From an uncultured Psychrobacter sp. (GTDB lineage: Bacteria > Pseudomonadota > Gammaproteobacteria > Pseudomonadales > Moraxellaceae): a stretch of DNA of 64,000 nt. The stretch covers positions 41,189 to 105,188 of the forward strand of contig NZ_CANMRN010000010.1 in the NCBI RefSeq assembly GCF_947500265.1, given 5' to 3'. The notes under the pieces are model-generated. The model was not told the origin of the DNA, made no database searches, and saw only the letters and a list, made by a program, of their open reading frames with translations. Below are positions 17,630-26,359 of this stretch, piece by piece. Both the position numbers and the translations under genes were made by a program. Each line of letters starts with the position of its first letter. Position 1 is the stretch's first letter.

Positions 17630-19423
17630 CTATCGGCTATTTTTTAGCGCACTCGCCAGCTCAGTCAACGTCACAAAGTTGCGACGAGTACCATCAGTAT
17701 CGCTACTCGGTCTATCTGCGATACTGCTTTTGGCAAGCTTAGTGCTATCTCTGTATTGCCAATCATTAATATAATCACTTTGAGTCAAGCGTTGACCGAA
17801 CCCTGCTACTGCCATCGCAAACTGAGTATCGATACTGGCTTTATTTAAAGCGTGGCTGGCTTTATTAATCGGTTGGCTAATCAGTTTAGAGCTACCACCT
17901 GTCGGTGCTTTATAACGAATTTTTAGATAGCCAAGTTCATTAGAGCTCTGTTTGTTATTCGAACTAATACTGGCATTGCTATTAGCATAACGGCGATCGC
18001 TATATAACCCTTTTTGTCCTTTTGGTGTCACCTCAAACAAAGCGATAACCGCCTTACCTGCCCCAAGCTCACCTGCATCAATTTTGTCATTATTGAAGTC
18101 TTCTTCAGCCAGTACGCGATTTTCATAACCAATCAAGCGCCACTCGCTCACCACATCAGGATTAAACTCAACTTGGACTTTTACGTCTTTAGCGACGGTG
18201 TTAAATGTCGCGGCTAGTTCATCACCAAAGACTTTTTTTGCTTCAGTTAGACTGTCAATATAGCTGTAATTACCATTGCCGTTGTCCGCCATCTGTTCCA
18301 TCATGTGATCATTCAGATTACCACGACCAAAGCCAACGGTAGACAAAGAGATACCGCGATCGCGATTGGCTTTGACCAAATCTAACATCTCATCGACATC
18401 ACTAATACCTACGTTAAAATCGCCATCCGTTAACATCATGATTCGATTGATACCGTTCTTTTTTAGTCCTTGTTCAGCTTGCCTGTAGGCCAATTTCAGA
18501 GCGTCTTCCCCATTGGTTGAGCCTGAGGCATTCAACTCCTCGATAGCAGCCAATATTTTTGCTTTTTGGTCACCATTGGTCACAGGCAACGCCACACTAG
18601 TACGACCTGAATAGGTCACGATACTGATGCTGTCTTGGGCGCGCATCTGCTCTGTCAACAGCTTAAGCGAAGACTGTGCCAGTGGCAGCTTATCGCGCGA
18701 CGACATAGAGCCTGACACATCTACTAAAAATACGAGGTTGGCAGGTGGCATAGATTGCTTGTCTGTTTTTTGCGACCAGCTACCATCAACGGCTTTGATA
18801 CCGACTTTGACGATTTTATTATCCTGATCTGCTCTATCCCAAGGTGAGTCTACTACCTCAGTTGACACAATAAACGGGGCACTACCTAAGCGTTTGCCAT
18901 CATCAAATTGATAGTTAAAATAATTAATCAATTCCTCGACCCGTACGGCATTAACAGGTGGTAGTTGACCCTCGTTTAAATAGCGGCGCACATTGGCGTA
19001 GCTGCCCGTATCGGTATCGATAGACAAGGTTGATACCGCCATATCCGTAGTTCGATGTACAGGATTGGCTGCGTTTTTTTGATAGTTGTCTTTTGCCTCT
19101 GGCGTGACTATGATGCTCGGTAATGGGCGTACGATACCTGTCTGCTCCGCAGAACGTATCATCATCTGTTGGCTGATGACTGAGGGCTTAACACTGGGTG
19201 ACGCCATGATAGACTCTGACACCACTGCTGCATCTTGATTGACTGTGCTGCTTGTCTCGGCTGGTAGCGTTTTGCTCATTTGTGAAGTATTACAGGCTGT
19301 TAATCCTAAACTGGCTACAGCAGTAATCAACAGCACATTTCTAGTAGTGTTTTTCCCTAGGTGCTTACTTTCGTTTTTTAGCATTTTAGAGGCGGAAATT
19401 TTAGATAAAGGGTCAAATGACAT
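17630..19423 (-). CDS. VWA-domain lipoprotein, YfbK-type
   Basis: 597 residues. The signal sequence ends in the lipobox LTAC (about residues 41-44), so the mature protein is a predicted lipoprotein. A conserved N-terminal block (STLSIDTDTGSYANVRRYLNEGQLPPVNAVRVEELINYFNY) is followed by a von Willebrand type A domain with the metal-site motif DVSGSM and MMLTDGDFNVG, then a C-terminal domain like DUF3520 of YfbK proteins. VWA domains bind ligands through the metal site; the partner here is unknown. AAGGAG lies 8 bases before the chosen ATG, which supports the unusually long 40-residue signal region. No MoxR ATPase gene is adjacent. Confidence 0.85.
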   Translation of the reverse strand: MSFDPLSKISASKMLKNESKHLGKNTTRNVLLITAVASLGLTACNTSQMSKTLPAETSSTVNQDAAVVSESIMASPSVKPSVISQQMMIRSAEQTGIVRPLPSIIVTPEAKDNYQKNAANPVHRTTDMAVSTLSIDTDTGSYANVRRYLNEGQLPPVNAVRVEELINYFNYQFDDGKRLGSAPFIVSTEVVDSPWDRADQDNKIVKVGIKAVDGSWSQKTDKQSMPPANLVFLVDVSGSMSSRDKLPLAQSSLKLLTEQMRAQDSISIVTYSGRTSVALPVTNGDQKAKILAAIEELNASGSTNGEDALKLAYRQAEQGLKKNGINRIMMLTDGDFNVGISDVDEMLDLVKANRDRGISLSTVGFGRGNLNDHMMEQMADNGNGNYSYIDSLTEAKKVFGDELAATFNTVAKDVKVQVEFNPDVVSEWRLIGYENRVLAEEDFNNDKIDAGELGAGKAVIALFEVTPKGQKGLYSDRRYANSNASISSNNKQSSNELGYLKIRYKAPTGGSSKLISQPINKASHALNKASIDTQFAMAVAGFGQRLTQSDYINDWQYRDSTKLAKSSIADRPSSDTDGTRRNFVTLTELASALKNSR

Positions 19424-19880
19424 AACAGAAACTCCTTATTGTAAGATTATTCAGTAGCGACTTGTCCGTGTCAATATATGGTTAACGCTATTTAAATAAG
19501 CACAACAGCTACCTTATTTAGTCTATTAACTGTCATACTTTCAGTTATTAATTTTGCATCAAAACTATTCTGTACCTACTTTCTTTAGACTAATGATAGA
19601 TAAAATATCCCAAATAAAAACGATTCAACCTTAAGATATTTATTAACCATATAAAAAACAAATATTAGATTTACTATACTTAACTTAATCTATAAAAGCT
19701 ATGAATCACCATACTATAAAAGCCCTTTATAAGCGCTTGTTTTAAGCACGTCACGAGATGTCGTATATTCTGACATACGTCTTTTTAATTGGTGCAATAT
19801 CCTTTACGATAGCACTATCCTATTTGTATGCTTGAACCAATTATCTATACCTATTAAAACTGATAAGTGAATCCTATTTT
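19424..19880. other. Divergent region between the VWA gene and parC
   Basis: 457 very AT-rich bases with no supported gene. Both genes are transcribed outward from here, so their promoters lie within. An imperfect inverted repeat GCTT/AAGC near 19736-19747 and TGTC/GACA near 19758-19774 were noted but not assigned. Confidence 0.35.
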
Positions 19881-22190
19881 ATGTCTGATGTTATTGATCA
19901 TACGATCGCCCCAATTATTCCCAATGAGCCGATGGATACTCGTTCAGTCGCAGAGTTCACCGAGCAGGCCTATCTCAACTATGCCATGTACGTCATCATG
20001 GATCGGGCGTTGCCAAATATTGCTGACGGTCTAAAACCTGTCCAGCGTCGCATCGTCTATGCCATGAGCGAGCTTGGGCTAAAGTCCTCTGCTAAGGCCA
20101 AGAAATCCGCCCGTACAGTCGGTGACGTATTGGGTAAATACCACCCGCATGGTGACAGCGCTTGTTATGAAGCGATGGTACTAATGGCACAGCCGTTCAG
20201 CTATCGCTATCCGCTCATCACTGGTCAAGGTAACTGGGGTAGCCCAGATGATCCGAAATCATTTGCCGCGATGCGTTATACCGAAGCTAAAATGTCGGCT
20301 TATGCCAATACGTTGCTCGCAGAATTGGGACAAGGCACGGTCGATTGGCAAGATAACTTCGATGGTACGATGCAAGAGCCGACCACCCTCCCTGCCCGCT
20401 TACCTAATATTTTATTAAACGGTACGACAGGTATTGCTGTTGGTATGGCAACCGATATTCCACCGCATAACCTTAATGAAGTGGTACGTGCGGCTATTCG
20501 ATTGCTTAAAAACCCAGAGCTATCGATTAAGCAGCTTACCCAATCGATACCTGCGCCTGACCTACCAACGCCAGCGGAAATCATCACTAGTAAAAAAGAT
20601 TTGCAAGCAATGTACGAGACTGGACGTGGCAGTTATAAGATGCGCGCCACCTTTCATGTTGACCCTAAAGAAAAGAACCTCGTCATCATCGATGCGCTAC
20701 CTTACCAAGTCTCAGGTAATAAAATCCAAGAGCAAATTGCTAAGCTTATGACTGATAAGAAGCTGCCTTGGGTGACCGACATTCATGATGAATCAGATCA
20801 CGAAAATGCCTGCCGTATCGTCCTTGAGTTGCGCTCAACGCGAGTCGATGTCGATCGTGTCATGAGTCACCTGTTTGCCAGTACTGACCTAGAAAGCAAT
20901 TACCGCGTCAATATGAATATGATTGGCTTAAATGGTAAGCCGCAGGTAAAAAACTTAAAGGAAGTCTTGGAAGAATGGTTAATCTGTCGCCGCTCGGTGG
21001 TCACGCGCCGCCTGCAATATCGCCTCGATAAAATTGATAAACGCTTGCATATCTTGGCGGGCTTGCTGATTGCTTATCTGAATATTGATGAAGTGATTCG
21101 CATCATTCGTGAAGAGGACGATCCAAAAGTGACCTTGATGCAGGACTATGACCTGACTGACATTCAAGCCAATGCTATCTTGGATATTCGTTTGCGTCAG
21201 TTGGCAAAATTAGAGGAAATTGAGCTGCGCCGCGAGCAAGATGAACTCGCTGCCGAACGTGCCATCATTCAAGAGTACTTAGACAATCCAGACAGTCTAA
21301 CCAATCTGATGATCGATGAGCTTACCGCCGATATGAAAGAACATGGCAATGAGCGTGTATCACCATTAGCAGAGCGCGAAGAAGCACAAGCACTAAAAGA
21401 GTCAGACCTCGTACCGAGTGAGCCGGTCACTGCCATCTTATCAAAAGCGGGTTGGATTCGAGCCGCTAAAGGTCATGATGTCGATGCTGCTGGTATGAGT
21501 TACCGCTCAGGTGACAGCTATCAAGCACACGTGCGCGGCAAATCTAACGAGCGAATCTACGTGCTCGACAGCACTGGACGCAGTTACAGTATCGATGCGC
21601 ATAATTTAGCGTCTGCGCGTGGTCAAGGTGATCCGCTAACCAGTGTGTTAAAGCCGCCAGCAGGCGCTAGCTTTGAGCAGCTATTAACGGGTGATAACGA
21701 GCAACGCATTATCCTTGCTAGTTCAGCAGGTTATGGTTTTATCAATACCATTGGTAACCTCGATAGCAATCAAAAAGCTGGTAAAAACGTCATTAACCTA
21801 GCAACTGACAGTCGACTGCTCCCTGTTGCACGTATCGATGCGCCAGTAGAGACGGCCGCTAATACCGAAGGTGAAAATAGCAATGTGCGTGTGACACCTG
21901 ATCATGTTGCTGTCGCGACCAATGCAGGGTATCTACTGATATTTGCTCTTGATGATTTGCCTGAACAGGCTCGCGGTAAAGGGAACAAACTTATTAAGTT
22001 GAAAGACGGTGAAGAGGTACTCGCTATCACACCACTTAGTCAGCAAGACAGTCTTGTCATCACTGCTGGCAAACGCCATGTGACACTCAAGCCAAATGAT
22101 TTGGCTAACTATACGGGTGTTCGCGGTAATCGTGGTGGTCAGTTGCCAAGAGGCTTTCAGAATGTGACGAGTGTTGAAGTGGTTGGCTAA
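19881..22190 (+). CDS. parC: DNA topoisomerase IV subunit A ParC
   Basis: 769 residues. The N-terminal catalytic domain contains [41 protein letters not shown] and the active-site tyrosine in [11 protein letters not shown] coiled tower region follows, and the C-terminal domain (about 500-769) has ParC-type blades. ParC with ParE decatenates and relaxes chromosomes after replication. The quinolone-resistance region reads as wild type at the positions equivalent to E. coli S80 and E84 (the Ser and Glu of GDSACYEAM). The length fits ParC (about 750) and not GyrA (about 875). parE is not in the window. Confidence 0.96.
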   Translation: MSDVIDHTIAPIIPNEPMDTRSVAEFTEQAYLNYAMYVIMDRALPNIADGLKPVQRRIVYAMSELGLKSSAKAKKSARTVGDVLGKYHPHGDSACYEAMVLMAQPFSYRYPLITGQGNWGSPDDPKSFAAMRYTEAKMSAYANTLLAELGQGTVDWQDNFDGTMQEPTTLPARLPNILLNGTTGIAVGMATDIPPHNLNEVVRAAIRLLKNPELSIKQLTQSIPAPDLPTPAEIITSKKDLQAMYETGRGSYKMRATFHVDPKEKNLVIIDALPYQVSGNKIQEQIAKLMTDKKLPWVTDIHDESDHENACRIVLELRSTRVDVDRVMSHLFASTDLESNYRVNMNMIGLNGKPQVKNLKEVLEEWLICRRSVVTRRLQYRLDKIDKRLHILAGLLIAYLNIDEVIRIIREEDDPKVTLMQDYDLTDIQANAILDIRLRQLAKLEEIELRREQDELAAERAIIQEYLDNPDSLTNLMIDELTADMKEHGNERVSPLAEREEAQALKESDLVPSEPVTAILSKAGWIRAAKGHDVDAAGMSYRSGDSYQAHVRGKSNERIYVLDSTGRSYSIDAHNLASARGQGDPLTSVLKPPAGASFEQLLTGDNEQRIILASSAGYGFINTIGNLDSNQKAGKNVINLATDSRLLPVARIDAPVETAANTEGENSNVRVTPDHVAVATNAGYLLIFALDDLPEQARGKGNKLIKLKDGEEVLAITPLSQQDSLVITAGKRHVTLKPNDLANYTGVRGNRGGQLPRGFQNVTSVEVVG

Positions 22191-22284
22191 AGATAACACA
22201 TGATTAAGAACCTCAAGCTTTTTTAAAGCTCAGAGCTGGATAATAACTAATATTATTAACGATTTTAAAGGTAAAAATTGATTG

Positions 22285-22971
22285 ATGAGTATTTTAAATA
22301 ACGTTTGGGTTGTAGGAATAGGAGGAGGAATCTTAAGCGGTTTATTTGTCGCTTTTATTTCAAGATATCTATTCGCTAAAAAAGATAACCGTGAATATAC
22401 GCAAAAGGTTTTTGCTGTAAATCGAGAGATAATATATGCACTTCGCCCTGGTATATCAGAAGGAAAATTTCCTACCGACGAGGTTTTAGATTCTCTTCTA
22501 AGTGCAACAGCTCGTCGCTATAAAGTAAGTAGAGAAGATGTTTTCCAGCCTAAACAGATTGCAGAAGAGTTAATAAAAGAAATAATGGACTCTAGTTTTA
22601 TCTCTTCTGACACTAAACAAGATTATTGCGACAGTCTACTCCATTTGATTTTGCCCTCCATTAATACTACTAATATAGATGAACTATATTCTGACTTGAA
22701 ACTTGAAGAAGACGATTATCGTCGTCGTTCAAATGCAAGAATGAGTGCTATATTAGGATTAACTTCGACAATTATGGTAACTATGCTTACGCTTTACACA
22801 GGCAGAACCACAAAATCCGAACTTTATTCACCTGTATCTGAAGTCATTTTAAAAATACTTTTACCAACTATATCCATATTAGCAGCCACAGTGATAATTA
22901 TTTCAATAGTAAGTATTTACTACTCCAAGAGATATTTGAATTCAAAAAAAGTAAAAAATGAGTGGATTTAA
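22285..22971 (+). CDS. Membrane protein of unknown function
   Basis: 228 residues from the ATG at 22285; a TTG codon directly before it at 22282 is an alternative. There is one hydrophobic helix at about 6-26 and a pair at about 150-170 and 182-208. A charged, helical cytoplasmic region of about 120 residues lies between. I do not recognise a family. The gene is distinctly AT-richer than parC, and its codon use (many AAA, ATA, TTA) differs from the housekeeping neighbours, suggesting transfer or relaxed selection. It stands alone on the plus strand; the hairpin at 23124-23161 is a likely terminator shared with the next, opposing gene. Confidence 0.65.
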   Translation: MSILNNVWVVGIGGGILSGLFVAFISRYLFAKKDNREYTQKVFAVNREIIYALRPGISEGKFPTDEVLDSLLSATARRYKVSREDVFQPKQIAEELIKEIMDSSFISSDTKQDYCDSLLHLILPSINTTNIDELYSDLKLEEDDYRRRSNARMSAILGLTSTIMVTMLTLYTGRTTKSELYSPVSEVILKILLPTISILAATVIIISIVSIYYSKRYLNSKKVKNEWI

Positions 22972-23004
22972 TTCATACGCAAGCGTAGGCTAAGCTTTTA
23001 GCTC

Positions 23005-23088
23005 GTAGGGCTGGTTAGCTAATGTAGGATAAGTTTCACGTATTGATTATATAAAAAATTTCAAAAAGGTGCGTGGAATGCACCCTAC
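23005..23088. repeat. Decayed short palindromic/MITE-like repeat
   Basis: GTAGGG at 23005-23010 faces ACCCTAC at 23082-23088, and the right end holds GGTGC/GCACC (23069-23085). The string GTGCGTGGAATGCACCCTAC resembles the intergenic repeats with GTAGGGTGCG ends common in Moraxellaceae and Neisseriaceae. Only one copy is seen in the window and the left arm is diverged, so this is a remnant call from pattern memory. Confidence 0.35.
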
Positions 23089-23123
23089 AACTGCTAACAC
23101 TTAAAGCTCACAATGTTTTTACC

Positions 23124-23161
23124 AAAAAGCCGCCTATACACAATGTATAGGCGGCTTTTTT
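23124..23161. terminator. Bidirectional terminator between the membrane protein gene and the first BLUF-like gene
   Basis: AAAAAGCCGCCTATAC pairs with GTATAGGCGGCTTTTTT around the loop ACAAT, a perfect 15 to 16 bp stem with T-runs in both directions. Related hairpins occur after the other genes of this cluster. Confidence 0.88.
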
Positions 23162-23201
23162 ACGCCAATCAGAATATAGAACTTATTTAAGACTTATTTG
23201 A

Positions 23202-23666
23202 TTAGGTATCTTCAAAGATCGCTTCCAGGAAGCTTGTAATCTGAGTGCTTTTCATTAGATACGGATTAAAGTCAGCACCTGCCGAGAAGCTTTTTAGGGT
23301 ATATACTTCGTCTTCTGCACTTGATGTTAAATATTTTATTAAAAACCCATCCCACCTACGTTCTTCTATTTCCTCAATCTCACTGAGGTGGGGTACTAGG
23401 TAAGAGTACTCACTGATTAATTTTACTAGTATTTCATTGATAAGAGGTCTTGGACCTTCAATATTTTGAATAAAGTAATTGTCATTCACGACAAGCGCTG
23501 AGGTTACACCACTTTTTTCATTATTCCTTCGCCATTGCTCAAGCAGACGAGCCAACCCTATTCCATTATTATTGTCACTATTTCTGCCAATATACGTTAG
23601 GCTTAGAGTAATATGCTCACCATGTCTTTTTCTATTTTCTAAAGGTTGGCTGGTAGTGATCTGCAT
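23202..23666 (-). CDS. Divergent BLUF-domain-like protein, copy 1 (Asn retained)
   Basis: 154 residues. An ungapped alignment of residues 40-72 with the BLUF proteins AppA and BlsA, made from memory, places Y25 at the photoactive Tyr, N49 at the flavin-contacting Asn (AppA N45) and Q67 at the key Gln (FIQNIEG matches FFQ-x-LEG). The positions of AppA W104 and M106 are F108 and I110. BLUF domains bind FAD and sense blue light. The 18 residues before the first strand (with NRKRHGEH) and the 40-residue C-terminal tail (SFSAGADFNPYLMKSTQI) are outside the core but conserved in the two paralogues. AAGG lies 8 bases before the ATG. Flavin binding is unproven. Confidence 0.7.
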   Translation of the reverse strand: MQITTSQPLENRKRHGEHITLSLTYIGRNSDNNNGIGLARLLEQWRRNNEKSGVTSALVVNDNYFIQNIEGPRPLINEILVKLISEYSYLVPHLSEIEEIEERRWDGFLIKYLTSSAEDEVYTLKSFSAGADFNPYLMKSTQITSFLEAIFEDT

Positions 23667-23788
23667 AAGAAACCTTATTTATATAAAAATTATCTAAATC
23701 AAAAGATACTTTATAGACGGCTTTTTTATGCTAGTTAGAGCAGATGGCCTTTATACTGAGCGCATACTACGCATTTATAATTTCTGAA

Positions 23789-24253
23789 TTAACCATCTTC
23801 AAATATCGCTGTCAAAAAGCTTTCAATCTGAGTACTTTTCATTAGATAAGGATTGAAGTCAAAACCCGCTGAGAAACTTTTTAAGGCATATTCTTCATCT
23901 TCGACACTTTCCGTCAGGTGTTTGGTTACGAATCCATCCCACCGAAGCGCTTCTATCTCTTCCACCTTGACAACATTAGGAATAATCTTGAAATGCTCAT
24001 CAATTATCTTCGCTAGAGCAGCGTTGACCGCCGGTCTTGAGCCTTGAATGTTTTGAACAAAGTAACCGTCATTGATCACAAGCGCTGCAACTAGCCCACT
24101 TTCCTCAAAGTATCTTCGCCACTGTTCAAGAGCACGAGTCAACTCTATACCTGTTTTCATTTCGATATTTTTACCGATATACGTTAGGCTAATTAGCAGA
24201 TGCTCGCCATGTCTTTTCCTATTTTCTGACGTTTGATTGGTCGTTATATACAT
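23789..24253 (-). CDS. Divergent BLUF-domain-like protein, copy 2 (Asn replaced by Phe)
   Basis: 154 residues from ATG 24253; an upstream in-frame ATG at 24265 exists, but alignment with both paralogues (starts MQITTSQP and MNITTSQP against MYITTNQT) supports 24253. Y25 and Q67 of the BLUF photocycle are kept, but the Asn equivalent is F49, and the Trp and Met equivalents are F108 and T110. The C-terminal tail EDEEYALKSFSAGFDFNPYL is nearly the same as in copy 3. There is no output domain, so it would act as a short BLUF protein through a partner. Only the right half of the cluster's terminator hairpin remains downstream (about 23712-23727). Confidence 0.68.
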   Translation of the reverse strand: MYITTNQTSENRKRHGEHLLISLTYIGKNIEMKTGIELTRALEQWRRYFEESGLVAALVINDGYFVQNIQGSRPAVNAALAKIIDEHFKIIPNVVKVEEIEALRWDGFVTKHLTESVEDEEYALKSFSAGFDFNPYLMKSTQIESFLTAIFEDG

Positions 24254-24294
24254 AAGAAAATCCATTTATATAATAGGTATATAAATTAATATAC

Positions 24295-24309
24295 ACTTTA
24301 TCATAAAGT
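24295..24309. promoter_or_regulatory. Palindrome upstream of BLUF-like copy 2
   Basis: ACTTTA-tca-TAAAGT, 6-bp arms, about 42 bases before the start codon. A longer version with the same core and spacing is found before copy 3, and half of it before copy 1. It could be an operator for a shared regulator; no binding protein is known. Confidence 0.35.
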
Positions 24310-24506
24310 ATAATCAATAAAACTCTTGGGAATTGACCAGTTTCTTGTCATCTATAATTTGTAATAACATGATAAAAACAGTTATCACTAGGTAATTTTT
24401 AGTAGTTAAATCTTGCAAGAGTCAAGTATGAATAGTCACTTATGAACATCCGCCAATATTTTATTCAGTTGCTAAGAAAACATCCTATACCGATACTGCT
24501 AACTTA

Positions 24507-24558
24507 CTTTCAACAAAAAGCCGCCTATACAAACGTATGGACGGCTTTTTGTTGAAAG
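24507..24558. terminator. Long terminator hairpin after BLUF-like copy 3
   Basis: The 17-base arms from CTTTCAACAAAAAGCCG to CGGCTTTTTGTTGAAAG are perfectly complementary, with an inner CCTATAC/GTATGG part related to the terminator at 23124-23161. It lies about 70 bases beyond the stop at 24627. Nothing else was found in the 373-base spacer between copies 3 and 2 apart from this hairpin and the palindrome before copy 2. Confidence 0.8.
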
Positions 24559-24626
24559 CTAGGACAAGTGACTACTAACAACTCTAAGAGGCAAATATTC
24601 AAGAAATAAATGCTATTCATTTAAAA

Positions 24627-25100
24627 TTAATTAGATTCAGCATTTTCAAAAACCGCCTTCAAGAAGCTTTCAATCTGAGAGCTTTTCATTAGATAAGGAT
24701 TGTAATCAGAGCCTGCTGAGAAGTTCTTTAGGGCATGCTCTTCATCTTCAACGCTTGAGGTTAGATGTTTAACTAAAAACCCACTCCATTGGCGCGATTC
24801 AATTTCCTCTATATTCACAATATTAGGAACAATAGTGGAATGCTCGTCAAGTATCTTTTCCAAGGCAGTATTGATAGCAGGTCTTGTTCCTTGGAAACTT
24901 TGAACGAAATAACCTTCACTAATGACTAAAGCTGAAACGATATCGTTTTCTTCAAAATATCTGCGCCAGTACTCAAGTGCGCGAGTCAGCTCAATCCCAG
25001 AATCTAGATCGACATTTTTGGCGATATATGTCATATGGATAAGAATATGTTCACCATGCCTTTTTCTATCTTCTGAAGGTTGGCTTGTCGTTATGTTCAT
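24627..25100 (-). CDS. Divergent BLUF-domain-like protein, copy 3 (Asn replaced by Phe)
   Basis: 157 residues. It has the same layout as copies 1 and 2: an 18-residue leader with DRKRHGEH, a BLUF-like core with Y25 and Q67 (YFVQSFQG) and a conserved tail (NFSAGSDYNPYLMKSSQIESFL). The Asn-equivalent residue is F49, and the W104/M106 equivalents are F108 and V110, as in copy 2 apart from the last. It ends with a short extra AESN. AAGG is 8 bases before the ATG and a perfect palindrome lies about 40 bases upstream. Copies 2 and 3 look most alike, so copy 1 probably split first or evolved under different constraint. Confidence 0.68.
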   Translation of the reverse strand: MNITTSQPSEDRKRHGEHILIHMTYIAKNVDLDSGIELTRALEYWRRYFEENDIVSALVISEGYFVQSFQGTRPAINTALEKILDEHSTIVPNIVNIEEIESRQWSGFLVKHLTSSVEDEEHALKNFSAGSDYNPYLMKSSQIESFLKAVFENAESN

Positions 25101-25553
25101 AAGAAACCTTATTTATAAAATAATTCATTCAAATCAAGGTATACTTTAAGATAAAGTATAATTAATAACGTTTTTTATCATTTGCTATGATTTTTTTAGA
25201 TTTATAACATAGAAGTTTCAATGATATAGCATACCTATATCCATAGTAGTAAAATTATACTACAAAGTTGTCACGTTCAGTATCTTGGCATTATTCCAAT
25301 AGTTAACAAGCCTAATCTATATTTTCCTATAGCCCTGCCTCAACGCACTTATATAACAAAGCCAGGTTTACTTATTGGCCAAATATTATAAACATCAATC
25401 AGGGTCTTTAATGTCTGTTGAGTTAACGCATTTGTAGGTATGTAAAACACAACCCACCCTCAATAAAAAGCCGTATACGCTATGTATAAACAGTTTTGTA
25501 TAGACGACTTTGTTGCATACTAACTGTTGCATATTAATTGAATAGCTAACGTA
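25101..25553. other. Spacer upstream of BLUF-like copy 3
   Basis: 453 AT-rich bases with no gene. It holds the copy 3 promoter region with the palindrome at 25140-25160 and, at 25464-25512, a decayed relative of the cluster's terminator hairpin (AAAAAGCCGTATAC...GTATAGACGACTTT), which sits downstream of the PEBP-like gene. Confidence 0.45.
25140..25160. promoter_or_regulatory. Perfect palindrome upstream of BLUF-like copy 3
   Basis: TATACTTTA-aga-TAAAGTATA, 9-bp arms with a 3-base spacer, 40 bases before the ATG. It shares its core with the site before copy 2, so it may be an operator or overlap the promoter. Confidence 0.45.
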
Positions 25554-26060
25554 TCAATACCGTCCCATCTCAACTGTTGTTTCAGCAAGTACCGAGTCGC
25601 CTTGCCATGCTTGTACATCTACCGTATACAGATGGTTCTTGCCGCCAGAGCAAGGCGGCTTATATGCACCGCCCGCCTCACCTTTGCGGTTACGGTATTC
25701 TGCGACCATTTCAATACCGACTGGTACTTCGTAAGTATGACCAAATATTCGTGGCACTTCTGCGCTCGTAGCACCCTCTGGTAGTGCGAACTCTACAATG
25801 CCATGGCCACCATGCTGCATACGTTTGTTGCTTACATCGTTATAGACGAATACCAAGCTTTCCGCGCCTGCCGGAATGTTTGAAACAGTCATGCTAGGTG
25901 TGGCTGGGCTTTTACCGTCATAGTTTAAACATTGCTGCCCCTCAGGTATTTTCTTGCCATCCCAAACAGCATCATTAAATTTAACATCCATTGCAAAAGC
26001 ATTGGTAGATAAAGCCAAGGTTGCCAAAACTGTAACCAACTTTAAGGTGAAAAAGTTCAT
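25554..26060 (-). CDS. Secreted protein resembling the YbhB/YbcL (PEBP-like) family
   Basis: 168 residues from ATG 26060, chosen over an in-frame ATG at 26087 because AAAGGA precedes it and a typical signal peptide (MNFFTLKLVTVLATLALSTNAFA) then begins at residue 1. The mature part has YDGKSPATPSMTVSNIPAGAESLVFVYNDVS and KPPCSGGKNHLYTVDVQA, which parallel the SP-x-L-x-W...P-x-G-x-x-S and P-P-x-G-x-H-x-Y elements of PEBP-like proteins. Two Cys (mature YDGK-preceding C and PPC) may form a disulphide. Function is unknown; family members elsewhere bind small ligands or inhibit kinases. It may belong to the same AT-rich accessory segment as the BLUF-like genes. Confidence 0.55.
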   Translation of the reverse strand: MNFFTLKLVTVLATLALSTNAFAMDVKFNDAVWDGKKIPEGQQCLNYDGKSPATPSMTVSNIPAGAESLVFVYNDVSNKRMQHGGHGIVEFALPEGATSAEVPRIFGHTYEVPVGIEMVAEYRNRKGEAGGAYKPPCSGGKNHLYTVDVQAWQGDSVLAETTVEMGRY

Positions 26061-26359
26061 ATTTATTCCTTTAGGTAACTGCTGCATTAATAACGATAGT
26101 CCATCTTGTTTCGTAGATTAATTTTGATAATTGAATATAACCTTATAATAAATAAACACGGTTAAGTTAATCATATCGTTTAGCATTTTTGTTAATCCTC
26201 TGGACAAACAATGAGCGGTTCTACAGGCTACATGCAAATACTGTCTCAATAAGCATGCCTGCAGTATCATAGGTTACTCGATAGGTATTTATCTGATTGG
26301 GTATGTTGTAGTAGTATCTGAATCATTGTATCTACACGACTAAAAATAATAGGATCATC

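Noticed and set aside
22282..26087. A defence island or toxin-antitoxin system
   Set aside because: No nuclease, ATPase, reverse transcriptase, toxin or antitoxin motif was seen; the genes are BLUF-like, PEBP-like and an unknown membrane protein.
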